Source: an uncultured Prevotellaceae bacterium
GTDB lineage: Bacteria; Bacteroidota; Bacteroidia; Bacteroidales; Bacteroidaceae
NCBI GenBank assembly: GCA_946407325.1
Contig: CAMJNN010000007.1
Span: 1 to 32,200 of the forward strand
Direction: 5' to 3'
Length of the DNA: 32,200 bases
Part shown: piece by piece, positions 15,928-27,300 of the stretch
Numbering within the stretch: position 1 is the first letter of the stretch
Layout of the letters: each line of letters opens with the position of its first letter
Position numbers and translations under genes: made by a program
The notes under the pieces: model-generated
What the model was told of the DNA's origin: nothing
The model's database searches: none
What the model saw: the letters and a program-made list of their open reading frames with translations, nothing else

Positions 15928-17070
15928 TTATAGTCCTAACTTCATATAGTTGATGAGAGGGTTGGCATACATCAACAAAAGCATGTGACGGAGATAGCCT
16001 TCATCCTTATCTGCGATGTCAATCTTGTTGATCTGTTGTGCTAGATAGGTTTCAAAACGTTCTTTGTCCTCTTTTGTATAACGATTGGCAAAGCGAGTTG
16101 AATAATTAAGCAGATCGTGAGCTACATAATTACCTGGATAAAAACGATAATTAGCATGAATGCCTCGGTCGATAATGGATGAGACGCTGGTAAACAGATC
16201 CTGCTTATTCATGTTTCTGTCAAGCTTACGTAATTGGTCATTGATGCAGGGAGCCACATGGAAATGTACCCTACCTTTGAATCCAAACATGCCCGTTTCC
16301 ATATTCTTCAGATCATCAGCTGTAGATTTCTTATAATCCAACACATCACGCTTAAGTTGATATTCTCTGGCTTTCAGATAATCGCAAGGGTCATACTCGT
16401 ATGATATGGATAAAGGAACAATATTCATCTCCATTAAACGATCCACAAAGTCGCCCTCGCCACCCATGGCCAGCATCTTCAGTACACTATCCTGTGTGCG
16501 GTCGTTTGAGTCTTTAGCACGTCCCTCACGCTGGGCTATCCAAATAGACTGATTCTTCTCGTTGATTGTATAATGCATATAACGTGACATACGTGCTGAT
16601 GATTCCAGCATCTGACGCATGGTAAGGGCACGTTGCACTATAAAAGATTTATTAATGCGGACCAGTTTTTTAATCCAAGGATAAATTAGCAAATTATCAC
16701 CTATAGCAATCTCGACAGTATCCAGACCATTTTCAACCAAGAGTACAGAGAGGAAGCCTGAGTCAAGGATGATGTCGCGATGATTAGAGATAAAGGTATA
16801 GGCACAGGTGGAGTCTTTTAATGTTTCCAGATTACTGGTTACACCTTGGGTGGATGAATCGGCAAGTCCACGGAGGAACCTATAGCAAAACGCCTTCTGG
16901 AATTCGAGCTTCGTCTTGCAGGCACGCATGCGCTCAGCAATGACCTCAAAAGGGAAAGGTAACACTCCCCCTACAATCTTCACAAAGGCGGGGTCGGCTA
17001 TCAGTTCCTCATAAATCTGAGGCAATTCCTCATCCAGATATGGACGTATTTCGTCAAACTCGTTAGTCAT
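15928..17070 (-). CDS. PlsC-type acyltransferase with variant HX5D motif
   Basis: ATG 17070 is chosen over a TTG seven codons upstream because GAGGAAAAG lies just before it and the ddl stop is only 1 nt away; the product has 380 residues. The acyltransferase core shows ISNHRDIILD (95-103) as motif I and QREGRAKDS (180-188) as the glycerolipid-binding motif III. This pattern fits the glycerophosphate/acylglycerophosphate acyltransferase superfamily acting at the inner membrane, most likely in phospholipid or lipid A-related acylation. The His-to-Asp spacing is H97-x5-D103, one residue longer than the canonical HX4D. No obvious transmembrane helix is present, so it would be peripheral. The substrate is unknown. 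Confidence 0.8.
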   Translation of the reverse strand: MTNEFDEIRPYLDEELPQIYEELIADPAFVKIVGGVLPFPFEVIAERMRACKTKLEFQKAFCYRFLRGLADSSTQGVTSNLETLKDSTCAYTFISNHRDIILDSGFLSVLLVENGLDTVEIAIGDNLLIYPWIKKLVRINKSFIVQRALTMRQMLESSARMSRYMHYTINEKNQSIWIAQREGRAKDSNDRTQDSVLKMLAMGGEGDFVDRLMEMNIVPLSISYEYDPCDYLKAREYQLKRDVLDYKKSTADDLKNMETGMFGFKGRVHFHVAPCINDQLRKLDRNMNKQDLFTSVSSIIDRGIHANYRFYPGNYVAHDLLNYSTRFANRYTKEDKERFETYLAQQINKIDIADKDEGYLRHMLLLMYANPLINYMKLGL

Positions 17071-17071
17071 A

Positions 17072-18049
17072 CTATTTAAACTTTTCCTCAATAATGTCAG
17101 TCATCACATCCTTGATGTCGAGCCCAGCTGCACGTATTTGCTGAGGAATGAAGCTGGTGGCTGTCATACCAGGAGTAGTATTGACCTCCAAAAGATTGAT
17201 TTTTTCGCCCGCTGTAATGATATAGTCGATGCGGATAATACCATAGGCACCAATGATATCGTAAATGGCGAGGGTGACTTGCTGTACTCGGTCTCGCAAT
17301 GAATCAGAGATACGTGCAGGAGTAATCTCATCCACCTGACCATTGTATTTAGCGTCATAGTCAAAAAACTCATTGTCAGTCACCACTTCGGTAATAGGGA
17401 AAGCCACTGACTTAGTAGAGGTCTTGTAGCAACCACAGGTAATTTCAGTACCATCGAGAAAAGACTCTATTACCACCTCTTTTGCCTCTTCGAACGCCTT
17501 AGCAATAGCAGGTTGTATCTGTTCACGACTCTTTACTTTCGTTATGCCAAAGCTGGAGCCACCCAGACTGGGTTTGATAAAGCAAGGCAGACCTATCTCT
17601 TCCACTACACGGTCATCGTCAATATGCTGTCCTGCACGCAGAAGGATAGACTCCGCCACAGGGATGCCGTAGGATTTAAGGTACTGGTTGCAAGCGAACT
17701 TATCATAAGTTAGGGAAGCTGCCAATACACCACAACATGAATAAGGGATGTGGAGCATATCAAGATAACCTTGTAATAAGCCATCTTCTCCAGGTGTACC
17801 ATGAATAGTGATATAGGCAAAGTCAAACTTCACCTTCTTACCATCAAAGGTAAAACTAAAATCGTTGCGGTCGATATCTGCCAGCTTTTCACCATCGAGC
17901 TGGACATACCAATCGAGACCATGCATCACAACAATATATAAGTCATATTTCTCCTTATCAATAAAGGAGTAGAGTCCCTGGGCACTGCGCAAGGAAACAT
18001 GGTACTCTGAGGTGTCGCCACCTGCTACGATCGCTATAACCTTTTTCAT
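17072..18049 (-). CDS. ddl: D-alanine--D-alanine ligase
   Basis: The 325-residue ATP-grasp enzyme joins two D-Ala to give the dipeptide used by MurF in peptidoglycan precursor synthesis in the cytoplasm. The N-terminal GGDTSEYHVSLRSA corresponds to the GGxSxEHxVSxxSA substrate-binding loop. The middle has the ATP-grasp loop LGGSSFGITKV and GTEITCGC, and the metal ligands lie in RIDY and LLEVNTTPGMT (Glu288, Asn290). The sequence differs slightly from the textbook first loop (DTSEYH), but the length and every catalytic block are present. The start overlaps the stop of the pseudouridine synthase gene as ATGA, and the acyltransferase starts 1 nt after its stop, so translation of the three is probably coupled. 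Confidence 0.95.
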   Translation of the reverse strand: MKKVIAIVAGGDTSEYHVSLRSAQGLYSFIDKEKYDLYIVVMHGLDWYVQLDGEKLADIDRNDFSFTFDGKKVKFDFAYITIHGTPGEDGLLQGYLDMLHIPYSCCGVLAASLTYDKFACNQYLKSYGIPVAESILLRAGQHIDDDRVVEEIGLPCFIKPSLGGSSFGITKVKSREQIQPAIAKAFEEAKEVVIESFLDGTEITCGCYKTSTKSVAFPITEVVTDNEFFDYDAKYNGQVDEITPARISDSLRDRVQQVTLAIYDIIGAYGIIRIDYIITAGEKINLLEVNTTPGMTATSFIPQQIRAAGLDIKDVMTDIIEEKFK

Positions 18050-19140
18050 TCTGTTAAGTTTCTATTTATCGTATAACCCCTCCATTTCTCTACGAGCGCC
18101 TGCATATCAGAGGGTAACTCAGTCGAGAAGAACATCTCCTGGCCAGTGACAGGATGGGTAAAGCCCAATGTCTTGGCATGGAGTGCTTGACGGGGACAAA
18201 TCTCAAAACAATTATCGACAAACTGCTTATACTTGGCAAAGCGGGTACCTCGCAGTATTTCGCTACCACCGTAACGTTCGTCGTTAAACAACACATGACC
18301 TATGTGCTTCATGTGTACCCTAATCTGATGCGTACGGCCTGTCTCAAGAACACACTCCACCAAAGTGACATAACCAAAGCGTTCTAAGACACGATAGTGA
18401 GTCACTGCATACTTACCTTGATCCTCTGGCAATACAGCCATCAGCATCCTATCTTTTGGATTGCGGCCGACATTGCCGACTATGGTACCCTCATCTTGTT
18501 CCATATCCCCCCAAACCAGCGCATTATAGCAGCGCTTGGTGGTTTTATGCAAGAACTGATTACCCAAGTTGGTTTTCGCATCTGGCGTCTTCGCCACTAC
18601 TAGCAATCCAGACGTATCCTTATCTATACGATGAACAAGTCCTACATGCACATCATTAGCATCGTAGTTGGTGTCCTTTAGGTGCCAAGCGATGGCATTG
18701 ACCAGTGTCCCACTCCAATTACCATGTCCAGGATGCACCACCAAACCAGCTGGTTTATTTACCACTATCACAGCATCGTCTTCATAGACCACATCCAGCG
18801 GGATATCCTGCGGTATAATCTCATTCTCATAACGCGGACGATCCAACATCAGGGTAATGACATCGAAAGGTTTCACCTTATAGCTGCACTTGACAGCCTT
18901 GCCATTGGCCATCACATAGCCTGCATCAGCCGCCTTCTGGATGCGGTTACGGGAGGCGTTGGTTATCTTGTCAAAAAGATACTTATCTACCCGCACCATC
19001 TCTTGTCCCTTATCCACCACTACACGAAAATGCTCGTATAGCTGTGGCTCGGCGACTATCGGCTCGATGTCATCCAAATCATCATTATCCAACTCGAGGT
19101 CTAACTCTTCGTCGATCATAGGCCTACAAATCAAAACCAT
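18046..19140 (-). CDS. RluD-type RNA pseudouridine synthase
   Basis: A 364-residue protein with an acidic N-terminal extension (residues about 10-30, mostly Asp and Glu), an S4 RNA-binding domain (about 48-100), and the RluA/RluC/RluD catalytic domain. The catalytic motif is GLVHRIDKDTSGLL, with Asp173 as the nucleophile, followed by GRTHQIRVHM. Enzymes of this class isomerise uridines in 23S rRNA; the S4 domain and overall layout fit RluD (helix 69), but RluC-like specificity cannot be excluded. ATG 19140 overlaps the PASTA gene by 10 nt; ATG 19119 would avoid the overlap and still keep the acidic segment. Its stop overlaps the ddl start by 4 nt. Confidence 0.9.
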   Translation of the reverse strand: MVLICRPMIDEELDLELDNDDLDDIEPIVAEPQLYEHFRVVVDKGQEMVRVDKYLFDKITNASRNRIQKAADAGYVMANGKAVKCSYKVKPFDVITLMLDRPRYENEIIPQDIPLDVVYEDDAVIVVNKPAGLVVHPGHGNWSGTLVNAIAWHLKDTNYDANDVHVGLVHRIDKDTSGLLVVAKTPDAKTNLGNQFLHKTTKRCYNALVWGDMEQDEGTIVGNVGRNPKDRMLMAVLPEDQGKYAVTHYRVLERFGYVTLVECVLETGRTHQIRVHMKHIGHVLFNDERYGGSEILRGTRFAKYKQFVDNCFEICPRQALHAKTLGFTHPVTGQEMFFSTELPSDMQALVEKWRGYTINRNLTE

Positions 19141-19784
19141 GAATCTTCGTCAGTAGCTGACTTTTTCTCTGGTTGCTTTGACGATTCCGGCGTCATTTCA
19201 GTACCATCAACACTCAAACTGTCCTGTACGGCAGCTCCACTGCCTACCATCAATGAAAGTGTTGAATTGATAGGTACTTTCTCTCCTATCATCAGGCGCT
19301 GACCATTATACTTCACCCCATACACCCAGTCTTTCTCACCAGCAACAGACTCAATCTGACTGATCCTAAAACCAGCCGCCAAAAGTCGGGCCTCTGCTTG
19401 ACGCAAAGAGCTGTTGTCCGCTACATCGGGCACATTGACTAGAGGAACACTGAGGGTATTGATATTAAGATAAATGATATGTCCACGTTTTACTTTCTGA
19501 CCTGCAGCAGGGTTATAATCAAGTATACTGCCAGCAGGCAAAGTACTAACATAATTGGAATCAGCCACCACACACTTCAAATCAGATTGTTCAAGTATCT
19601 GTCTGGCTTCTAAAACGCTTTTACCCTTAACATCAGGCACCGTTACGGCATCGCCATGACGTGTATATATGTCTAATCCTTTGAGAACACCAAATATAAC
19701 CAGAAAAACTACCAATACCATGGCAATGATGTTCATCCAAAAGAAACGATTCTCACGAAAAGAAAAAAAACCTCTTACTGTCAT
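19131..19784 (-). CDS. Membrane-anchored PASTA-domain protein (no kinase domain)
   Basis: The start is ATG 19784; a TTG two codons upstream is in frame but less likely. The 217-residue product has a basic cytoplasmic tail, one transmembrane helix (about 15-36), and two recognisable PASTA repeats (about 46-110, VTVPDVKGKSVLEARQILE, and about 114-186, VNVPDVADNSSLRQAEARL), then a Ser- and Glu-rich tail. PASTA domains bind peptidoglycan fragments or beta-lactams in Stk-type kinases and penicillin-binding proteins. Here neither enzyme domain is present, so it may be a cell-wall sensor or scaffold. Being in one operon with ddl supports a wall-related role. A run of eight T (19763-19770) in codons 5-8 is a possible slippage site. 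Confidence 0.85.
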   Translation of the reverse strand: MTVRGFFSFRENRFFWMNIIAMVLVVFLVIFGVLKGLDIYTRHGDAVTVPDVKGKSVLEARQILEQSDLKCVVADSNYVSTLPAGSILDYNPAAGQKVKRGHIIYLNINTLSVPLVNVPDVADNSSLRQAEARLLAAGFRISQIESVAGEKDWVYGVKYNGQRLMIGEKVPINSTLSLMVGSGAAVQDSLSVDGTEMTPESSKQPEKKSATDEDSWF

Positions 19785-19802
19785 AAGCAATCAATTTGGG
19801 AG

Positions 19803-19810
19803 CAAAGTTA
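19803..19810 (-). promoter_or_regulatory. -7 box of the promoter for the PASTA-to-rhodanese operon
   Basis: On the minus strand TAACTTTG matches TAnnTTTG exactly and lies 18 nt before ATG 19784. A TTTG at 19839-19836 is the nearest -33 candidate, but its 25-nt spacer is longer than usual. The position after the rpoC terminator suits an operon start. Confidence 0.6.
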
Positions 19811-19897
19811 CAATTTTCCGAGCAGGAAACGGCAGCAAAACTCAGGTATTTTTCATCTGAATCTTAAAAGTTGGTAATTTGTGATATGTTTTATAAC

Positions 19898-19934
19898 AAT
19901 TAAGGGCGCATGCTCAACACATACGCCCTCAATT
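19898..19934 (-). terminator. Terminator-like hairpin after rpoC
   Basis: On the minus strand AATTGAGGGCGTATG and CATGCGCCCTTAATT pair over about 15 positions (two G-T wobbles) around a 7-nt loop, starting 16 nt after the rpoC stop. A T-rich but interrupted tract follows (GTTATAAAACAT), so termination may be incomplete or aided by another factor. The hairpin is nearly symmetrical and could act on either strand. Confidence 0.65.
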
Positions 19935-19950
19935 TAAGTATCATGATAAT

Positions 19951-22900
19951 TTAATCTCCAAACGCAGCATCATCCAGATGGCGAGAAGAGGTCTCATCAG
20001 CATCATAATCAAGCACTGTGCGCTTATTCGCCTGGATACGATCATACTCCTCCTTTGAGCCAACGACAATCTTGTCGAACTCACGCTGACCAGTACCTGC
20101 AGGAATCAGGTGACCGCAGATCACATTCTCCTTCATGCCTTCCAGGTAGTCGGTCTTACCATTGATAGCTGCCTCGTTAAGCACCTTGGTGGTTTCCTGG
20201 AATGATGCAGCAGACATAAAGCTCTTGGTCTGCAATGCAGCACGTGTGATACCTTGCAAAATCTGAGTAGAAGTAGCAGGAATAGCCTCACGAACCTTCA
20301 CCAGCTTCATATCACGGCGCTTCAGCATACTATTTTCATCACGTAACTTACGAGCAGTGACAATCTGACCTGCATGCATGGTCTGTGAGTCACCAGCATC
20401 AACCACAACCTTCTTGCCCCAAATGCGATCGTTCTCATCTTGGAAATCCAGCTTATCTACCACCTGCTGCTCAAGGAAACGGGTATCACCAGGTTCGTCA
20501 ATCTGTACCTTACGCATCATCTGGCGTACGATAATCTCAAAGTGCTTGTCGTTGATCTTCACACCTTGCAAACGATACACATCCTGTACCTCGTTAACGA
20601 TGTATTCTTGAACAGCAGTTGGGCCCTTGATCGCCAAGATATCGGTTGGAGTTACCTCACCATCTGACAACGGAGTACCAGCACGAACATAGTCGTTCTC
20701 CTGTACCAAGATCTGCTTAGACAATGGTACCAAGTACTTCTTAACATCACCTGCCTTTGAGGTAACAATAATCTCACGATTACCACGTTTTGGCTTACCC
20801 ATAGTAATCTCACCATCGATTTCTGATACGACAGCAGGATTAGACGGGCTACGAGCCTCAAACAATTCAGTAACTCGTGGCAGACCACCCGTGATATCAC
20901 CGGCTTTGCTTACGGCACGAGGTATCTTTACGATTACATCGCCAGTCTTTACCTCCTGACCATCTTCTACAACAACGTGGCCTCCTACTGGAAGGTTATA
21001 AGTACGAATCAGTTCGCCATTTTCTCCATAGATACCAACAAGTGGCACTTTGTTCCTGTCTTTTGATTCTATTATGATGGATTCGCTCAAGCCTGTTGAT
21101 TCATCAGTTTCCACTGTATAAGTCACGTTCACGATCATATCCTCGAACTTCAACTTACCTGCTGCTTCCGTAATAATCACAGCATTGAATGGATCCCATC
21201 GAGCTATAAGCTTACCTTTTTCTACAGTCTCACCCTCGTTAGCAAACAAGGTAGAACCATAAGGAACGTTGTGGGTAGAAAGTACGATACCAGTATTGAC
21301 ATCAACGAAACGAACTTCAGCAAGACGGCTTACTACAATCTTAGTAGCTTCACCAGCTTCATTAATGGCATTAACAGTACGCAACTCCTCAAACTCCAAC
21401 TTCGATTTGTTCTTAGCTACAATACTTGCATTGGCTGCAATGTTGGCAGCAGTACCACCGGCATGGAAGGTACGCAGTGTCAACTGAGTACCTGGCTCAC
21501 CAATAGCCTGAGCAGCGATAACGCCCACTGCCTCGCCCTTATGAACCATTCGGCTGGTTGCCAAGTTACGTCCATAGCACTTAGCGCATACACCATGCTT
21601 GGATTCACAAGTAAGCACTGAACGAATCTCAACGCTCTCAATTGGTGAATCTTCAATCTCTTGTGCCTTTTCTTCTGTGATTTCCTCACCTGCAGCTACA
21701 ATCAGTTTACCTGTCGTTGGGTTAATCACATCATGCACTGATACGCGGCCCAAGATACGCTCATACAGCGTAGCTACCACTTCATCGTTATTCTTAATAG
21801 CTGTGCAAACAAGTCCACGCAACGTTCCGCAGTCTTCCTCATTAATGATAACATCGTGAGAAACATCTACCAGACGACGAGTCAAATAACCAGCATCGGC
21901 AGTCTTCAATGCCGTATCTGCCAAACCTTTACGAGCACCGTGAGTAGAAATGAAGTATTCCAACACAGAAAGACCTTCCTTAAAGTTAGACAGAATAGGG
22001 TTCTCAATAATCTGACCACCCTCGGCACCTGCCTTCTGAGGTTTAGCCATCAAACCACGCATACCAGAGAGCTGACGTATCTGTTCCTTAGAACCACGGG
22101 CACCTGAATCCAACATCATGAATACTGAATTGAAACCATCTTTGTCATTCGACAAGGTCTTCATCAGAATGTTAGACAACTCAGAGTTAACGTGGGTCCA
22201 AATATCAATCACCTGGTTATAACGTTCGTTGTTGGTAATGAAGCCCATGTTATAGTTGTTGATGACTTGCTCCACCTCTTCATAACCTCTGTTGACCAAC
22301 TTCTCTTTCTCTTCAGGAATAATAATATCGCCCAAATTAAATGACAAGCCGCCCTTGAATGCCATATAATAACCCATGTTCTTAATGCCATCCAGGAACT
22401 CGCAAGCCTTGGTAACACCGCAGACTTCGATTACATGACTGATAATGTCACGCAGAGACTTTTTAGAAATAACAGTATTTACATAGCCAGCCTCATCAGG
22501 AACAATCTGGTTAACCATGACACGGCCAACGGATGTTTCCTTCATAAGCTTCTTGACTACCTTACCATTTTCATCAACATCATTCACCACCACATTGATA
22601 ATGGCGTGAATATCGCACTTATGTTCATTATAAGCAATAATGGCTTCTTCAGGACCATAGAAAGTCAAGCCTTCACCCTTGGCTCCCTTACGTAATTTAG
22701 TAATGTAGTAAAGACCCAATACCATATCCTGTGAAGGAACTGTAATAGGAGCTCCATTGGCAGGATTCAAGATATTGTGAGGTTCCAACATCAACAGCTG
22801 TGCTTCCAAAATAGCCTCATTGCTCAAAGGCAAGTGAACAGCCATCTGGTCACCGTCAAAGTCGGCATTGAAGGCTGTACATGCCAACGGATGTAACTGA

Positions 22901-24273
22901 ATAGCCTTTCCTTCAATCATCTTAGGCTGGAAAGCCTGGATACCCAGACGGTGCAGTGTAGGAGCACGGTTCAGCAAAACCGGATGACCCTTCATTACAT
23001 GCTCAAGAATATCAAAGATAATAGGTTCTTTGCGATCCACTATTTTCTTTGCACTCTTCACGGTCTTAACCACACCTCTTTCAATCAGCTTACGGATGAT
23101 AAACGGCTTGTACAACTCAGCTGCCATTAATTTTGGCAAACCGCATTCACCCATCTTCAGCTCAGGGCCTACCACGATTACTGAACGAGCAGAGTAGTCG
23201 ACACGCTTACCCAACAAATTCTGACGGAAGCGGCCAACTTTACCCTTCAAGCTATCTGACAGAGACTTCAGTGGTCGATTAGACTCAGACTTAACAGCAC
23301 TTGCCTTGCGAGAATTGTCAAACAAAGAGTCAACAGCCTCTTGCAACATACGTTTCTCGTTACGAAGAATTACCTCAGGAGCTTTGATCTCCATCAGTCT
23401 CTTCAAGCGATTATTACGTATGATTACTCGACGATACAAATCGTTCAGGTCAGAAGTAGCAAAACGTCCTCCATCCAACGGCACCAAAGGACGTAACTCA
23501 GGAGGAGTTACAGGGATAATTTTCATAATCATCCACTCTGGCTTGTTGATTCCTTTTGATGCACGGAAGGATTCCACTACCTGTAACCGTTTCAAAGCTT
23601 CTGCTTTGCGCTGCTGTGAAGAATCAGTCTCTGCACGATTACGCAATTCATATGAGAGCGAATCAAGGTCAAGACGAGCAAGCATGTCATAAACAGCCTC
23701 AGCGCCCATCTTGGCAATGAACTTATTGGGGTCAGAATCATCCAAGTACTTGTTGTCGCTTGGCAATTTGTCGAGCAAATCAACATACTCAGTTTCCTCC
23801 AACATATCATATTGTTGCACCTGACCTTCCAACACACCTGGCTGAATGACCACGTATCTCTCATAATAAATTATAGAGTCAAGTTTCTTTGTGGGCATAC
23901 CCAGCAGATAACCAATCTTGTTGGGAAGTGAACGGAAATACCAAATATGTGCTACAGGTACTACTAAAGCAATATGACCGCAACGCTCACGACGAACTTT
24001 CTTTTCTGTTACCTCTACACCGCAACGATCACATACAATACCTTTGTAACGGATGCGTTTATATTTTCCGCAATAGCACTCGTAATCCTTGGTAGGACCG
24101 AAGATGCGTTCGCAGAACAAACCATCACGTTCTGGCTTGTATGTACGGTAGTTGATGGTCTCAGGTTTTAATACCTCACCGTATGAATTCTCCAAGATTT
24201 CTTCAGGAGATGCTAATCCTATCGTTATCTTTGAGAAACTATTTTTTACCTTATTCTCTTTTCTAAAAGCCAT
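19951..24273 (-). CDS. rpoC: DNA-directed RNA polymerase subunit beta'
   Basis: The 1440-residue beta' subunit forms, with beta, the active centre of RNA polymerase. The N-terminal zinc site has Cys66, Cys68, Cys81 and Cys84. The catalytic motif NADFDGDQM lies at 469-477 and supplies the three Asp that bind the active-site magnesium. The second zinc cluster is seen in CGTLRGLVC and [11 protein letters not shown]. The trigger-loop region is in the [21 protein letters not shown] family block (here [14 protein letters not shown]). Length agrees with Bacteroidetes beta' subunits, and I see no damage. It follows rpoB after a 34-nt gap and is closed by a hairpin 16 nt downstream. Confidence 0.99.
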   Translation of the reverse strand: MAFRKENKVKNSFSKITIGLASPEEILENSYGEVLKPETINYRTYKPERDGLFCERIFGPTKDYECYCGKYKRIRYKGIVCDRCGVEVTEKKVRRERCGHIALVVPVAHIWYFRSLPNKIGYLLGMPTKKLDSIIYYERYVVIQPGVLEGQVQQYDMLEETEYVDLLDKLPSDNKYLDDSDPNKFIAKMGAEAVYDMLARLDLDSLSYELRNRAETDSSQQRKAEALKRLQVVESFRASKGINKPEWMIMKIIPVTPPELRPLVPLDGGRFATSDLNDLYRRVIIRNNRLKRLMEIKAPEVILRNEKRMLQEAVDSLFDNSRKASAVKSESNRPLKSLSDSLKGKVGRFRQNLLGKRVDYSARSVIVVGPELKMGECGLPKLMAAELYKPFIIRKLIERGVVKTVKSAKKIVDRKEPIIFDILEHVMKGHPVLLNRAPTLHRLGIQAFQPKMIEGKAIQLHPLACTAFNADFDGDQMAVHLPLSNEAILEAQLLMLEPHNILNPANGAPITVPSQDMVLGLYYITKLRKGAKGEGLTFYGPEEAIIAYNEHKCDIHAIINVVVNDVDENGKVVKKLMKETSVGRVMVNQIVPDEAGYVNTVISKKSLRDIISHVIEVCGVTKACEFLDGIKNMGYYMAFKGGLSFNLGDIIIPEEKEKLVNRGYEEVEQVINNYNMGFITNNERYNQVIDIWTHVNSELSNILMKTLSNDKDGFNSVFMMLDSGARGSKEQIRQLSGMRGLMAKPQKAGAEGGQIIENPILSNFKEGLSVLEYFISTHGARKGLADTALKTADAGYLTRRLVDVSHDVIINEEDCGTLRGLVCTAIKNNDEVVATLYERILGRVSVHDVINPTTGKLIVAAGEEITEEKAQEIEDSPIESVEIRSVLTCESKHGVCAKCYGRNLATSRMVHKGEAVGVIAAQAIGEPGTQLTLRTFHAGGTAANIAANASIVAKNKSKLEFEELRTVNAINEAGEATKIVVSRLAEVRFVDVNTGIVLSTHNVPYGSTLFANEGETVEKGKLIARWDPFNAVIITEAAGKLKFEDMIVNVTYTVETDESTGLSESIIIESKDRNKVPLVGIYGENGELIRTYNLPVGGHVVVEDGQEVKTGDVIVKIPRAVSKAGDITGGLPRVTELFEARSPSNPAVVSEIDGEITMGKPKRGNREIIVTSKAGDVKKYLVPLSKQILVQENDYVRAGTPLSDGEVTPTDILAIKGPTAVQEYIVNEVQDVYRLQGVKINDKHFEIIVRQMMRKVQIDEPGDTRFLEQQVVDKLDFQDENDRIWGKKVVVDAGDSQTMHAGQIVTARKLRDENSMLKRRDMKLVKVREAIPATSTQILQGITRAALQTKSFMSAASFQETTKVLNEAAINGKTDYLEGMKENVICGHLIPAGTGQREFDKIVVGSKEEYDRIQANKRTVLDYDADETSSRHLDDAAFGD

Positions 24274-24307
24274 ATGTTATAGAATATTGATCGTTGACTA
24301 TGTATAA

Positions 24308-27300
24308 TTACTCAAGATGAAGACTCAAACCTAAGCCTTTCAACTCGTGCATCAGCACGTTAAATGACTCAGGAATGCCAGGAGTAGGCATAGGCTCACC
24401 CTTGACAATAGCCTCATAAGCCTTTGAACGGCCTACAACATCGTCTGACTTGATGGTGAGGATTTCCTGCAGGATGTGGGCTGCGCCAAATGCTTCGAGC
24501 GCCCAAACTTCCATTTCACCAAAACGCTGACCACCGAACTGTGCCTTACCACCCAAAGGCTGCTGAGTAATAAGAGAGTACGGGCCAATAGAACGGGCAT
24601 GCATCTTGTCGTCAACCATGTGTCCTAACTTCAGCATATAGGTAACACCTACTGTTGCTTTCTGTTCGAATGGTTCACCGGTTTCACCATCATACAATGT
24701 GGTAGAACCGAATCGAGGCAAACCTGCCTTGTCTGTCCACTCGTTCAAATCATCAATAGAAGCGCCATCAAAGATAGGCGTAGCGAATTTAACGCCAAGT
24801 TTCCTACCAGCACGACCTAAAACAGCTTCCAGAATCTGTCCGATGTTCATACGTGAAGGCACACCCAATGGGTTCAAACAGATATCCACAGGTGTTCCAT
24901 CCTCAAGGAATGGCATATCCTCCTGACGAACAACACGTGAAACAATACCCTTATTACCATGTCGTCCAGACATCTTATCACCTACACCGATCTTACGTTT
25001 TTTAGCGATATAAACCTTAGCCAACTTGATAATACCAGAAGGCAGTTCATCACCGATGGTAATATTAAACTTCTCACGACGCAATACAGCATCAGCTTCC
25101 TTATATTTCTTAATATAATTCATCACCAATGCACGAATCAATGAATTCACACGTTCGTCTTTGGTCCAGCCACTCAACTGAATAGCATTAAAGTCCATGT
25201 TAGTGAATGTAGCAGCCGTGAACTTAGCACCCTTAGCTACCACCTCAGCGTCCATAAAGTCTTTTACACCTTCCGATGTATAGTCGGCTGTCAGAACGAG
25301 CAACTTCTCCACCAAAATCTTGCGCAACTCAGCTACATGCTCTTCAAATTTCTTATCGATCTTCTCCAATTGAGCTTTATCAGATTGTTTTGCAGAGCGG
25401 TCTTTTATAGCACGAGAATACAAATGGGTTTTGATAACAACACCCTTCAATGATGGATTAGCCTTCAGAGAAGCATCCTTCACATCTCCTGCTTTATCAC
25501 CAAAGATGGCACGCAACAGTTTCTCTTCTGGAGAAGGATCTGATTCGCCCTTTGGAGTAATTTTACCAATCAAGATGTCACCTGGTTCTACATGAGCACC
25601 AATACGGATAATTCCTCTTTCGTCCAGGTCCTTCGTCGCTTCCTCGCTGACATTAGGAATATCTGACGTCAATTCCTCCATACCTCGTTTGGTTTCACGA
25701 ACTTCCAATGCATATTCATCAACATGCACAGATGTCATGATATCCCATCGAACAATACGCTCATTCAAAACAATAGCATCCTCATAGTTATATCCCTTCC
25801 AAGGAATATAAGCTACCAAAAGGTTCTTACCTAATGCCAATTCACCATCGGCGGTAGAATAGCCTTCTGTCAGGAGCTGGCCTTTTGTAACTCGGTCACC
25901 AACCTCGCAAACAGGACGAAGGTCGATGGTCATGCCCTGGTTAGTACGATGCCACTTAGGTATTTCGTATTCAACCACAGCAGGGTCGAAACTTACGAAC
26001 TCTTCATCCTCAGTGCGGTCGTAACGGATACGTATGGTAGTGGAATCAACAAACTCTACAATACCATCACCTTCTGCTGCAATCTGGGTACGAGAATCGC
26101 GAGCCAACTGACGCTCAATACCTGTACCTACGATAGGAGACTCGGTGCGCAGCAAAGGCACTGCTTGACGCATCATGTTAGATCCCATCAATGCACGGTT
26201 TGCATCATCATGTTCCAAGAAAGGAATCAAGGCTGCAGCAATAGATGCAATCTGCTGTGGGGATACGTCCATATAATCTACCTGGTCAGGTGAAACTACT
26301 GGGAAGTCGGCATCCTGACGAGCATGGATTCTGTCACCGGTAAAATTGCCAGCATCATCCAGTGGAGCATTACCCTGAGCAATAATCTTCTCTTCTTCCT
26401 CCTCAGCGGTAAGATAGAGCAAATCTTCAGGATTGAGATCCACCTTGCCATTTTCTACCTTACGGTATGGAGTCTCAATAAAACCAAGGTCATTGATTTT
26501 AGCGAATACACAGAGAGAAGATATCAAACCAATGTTCGGGCCTTCAGGAGTCTCGATTGGGCAAAGACGGCCATAGTGTGTGTAATGTACGTCACGTACC
26601 TCGAAACCAGCGCGATCTCTAGACAAACCACCAGGACCAAGGGCAGACATACGACGTTTATGAGTAATCTCTGCCAACGGATTGGTCTGATCCATGAACT
26701 GTGAAAGTGCATTGGTCCCAAAGAAGGAGTTAATGACAGAAGAGATGGTCTTCGCATTAATCAAGTCAGTTGGAGTAAACACTTCATTGTCACGTACGTT
26801 CATTCGTTCACGGATAGTACGTGCCATACGTGCCAGACCAATAGAGAATTGATTTGACAATTGCTCACCTACCGTACGGACACGACGGTTACTGAGGTGG
26901 TCAATATCATCAACATCTGCCTTTGAATTTATCAGTTCTACCAGATAATTTATAATCTCAATGATGTCTTCCTTCGTAAGTACTCTCACATCTGGGTCTG
27001 TTGTCAAGTTCAACTTCTTGTTGATACGATAACGACCTACATCACCCAAGTCATATCTCTTTTCCGAGAAGAACAAGCTATTGATTACTTCTCTTGCAGT
27101 TGCATCATCAGCGGGATCTGCATTACGCAACTGGCGATAGATATAAAGCACTGCTTCCTTCTCTGAGTTACTTGGATCCTTTTGGAGAGTATTATATATA
27201 ATGGAGAAATCAGACTGATTAGCTTCCTCTTTATGCACAAGAATATTCTGCACACCAGAGTCGAGGATAATCTCAACATGCTTATCCTCAATAACAGTCT

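Noticed and set aside
26630..26710. Rifampicin-resistance substitutions in rpoB
   Set aside because: Residues equivalent to E. coli Asp516, His526 and Ser531 are all wild type.
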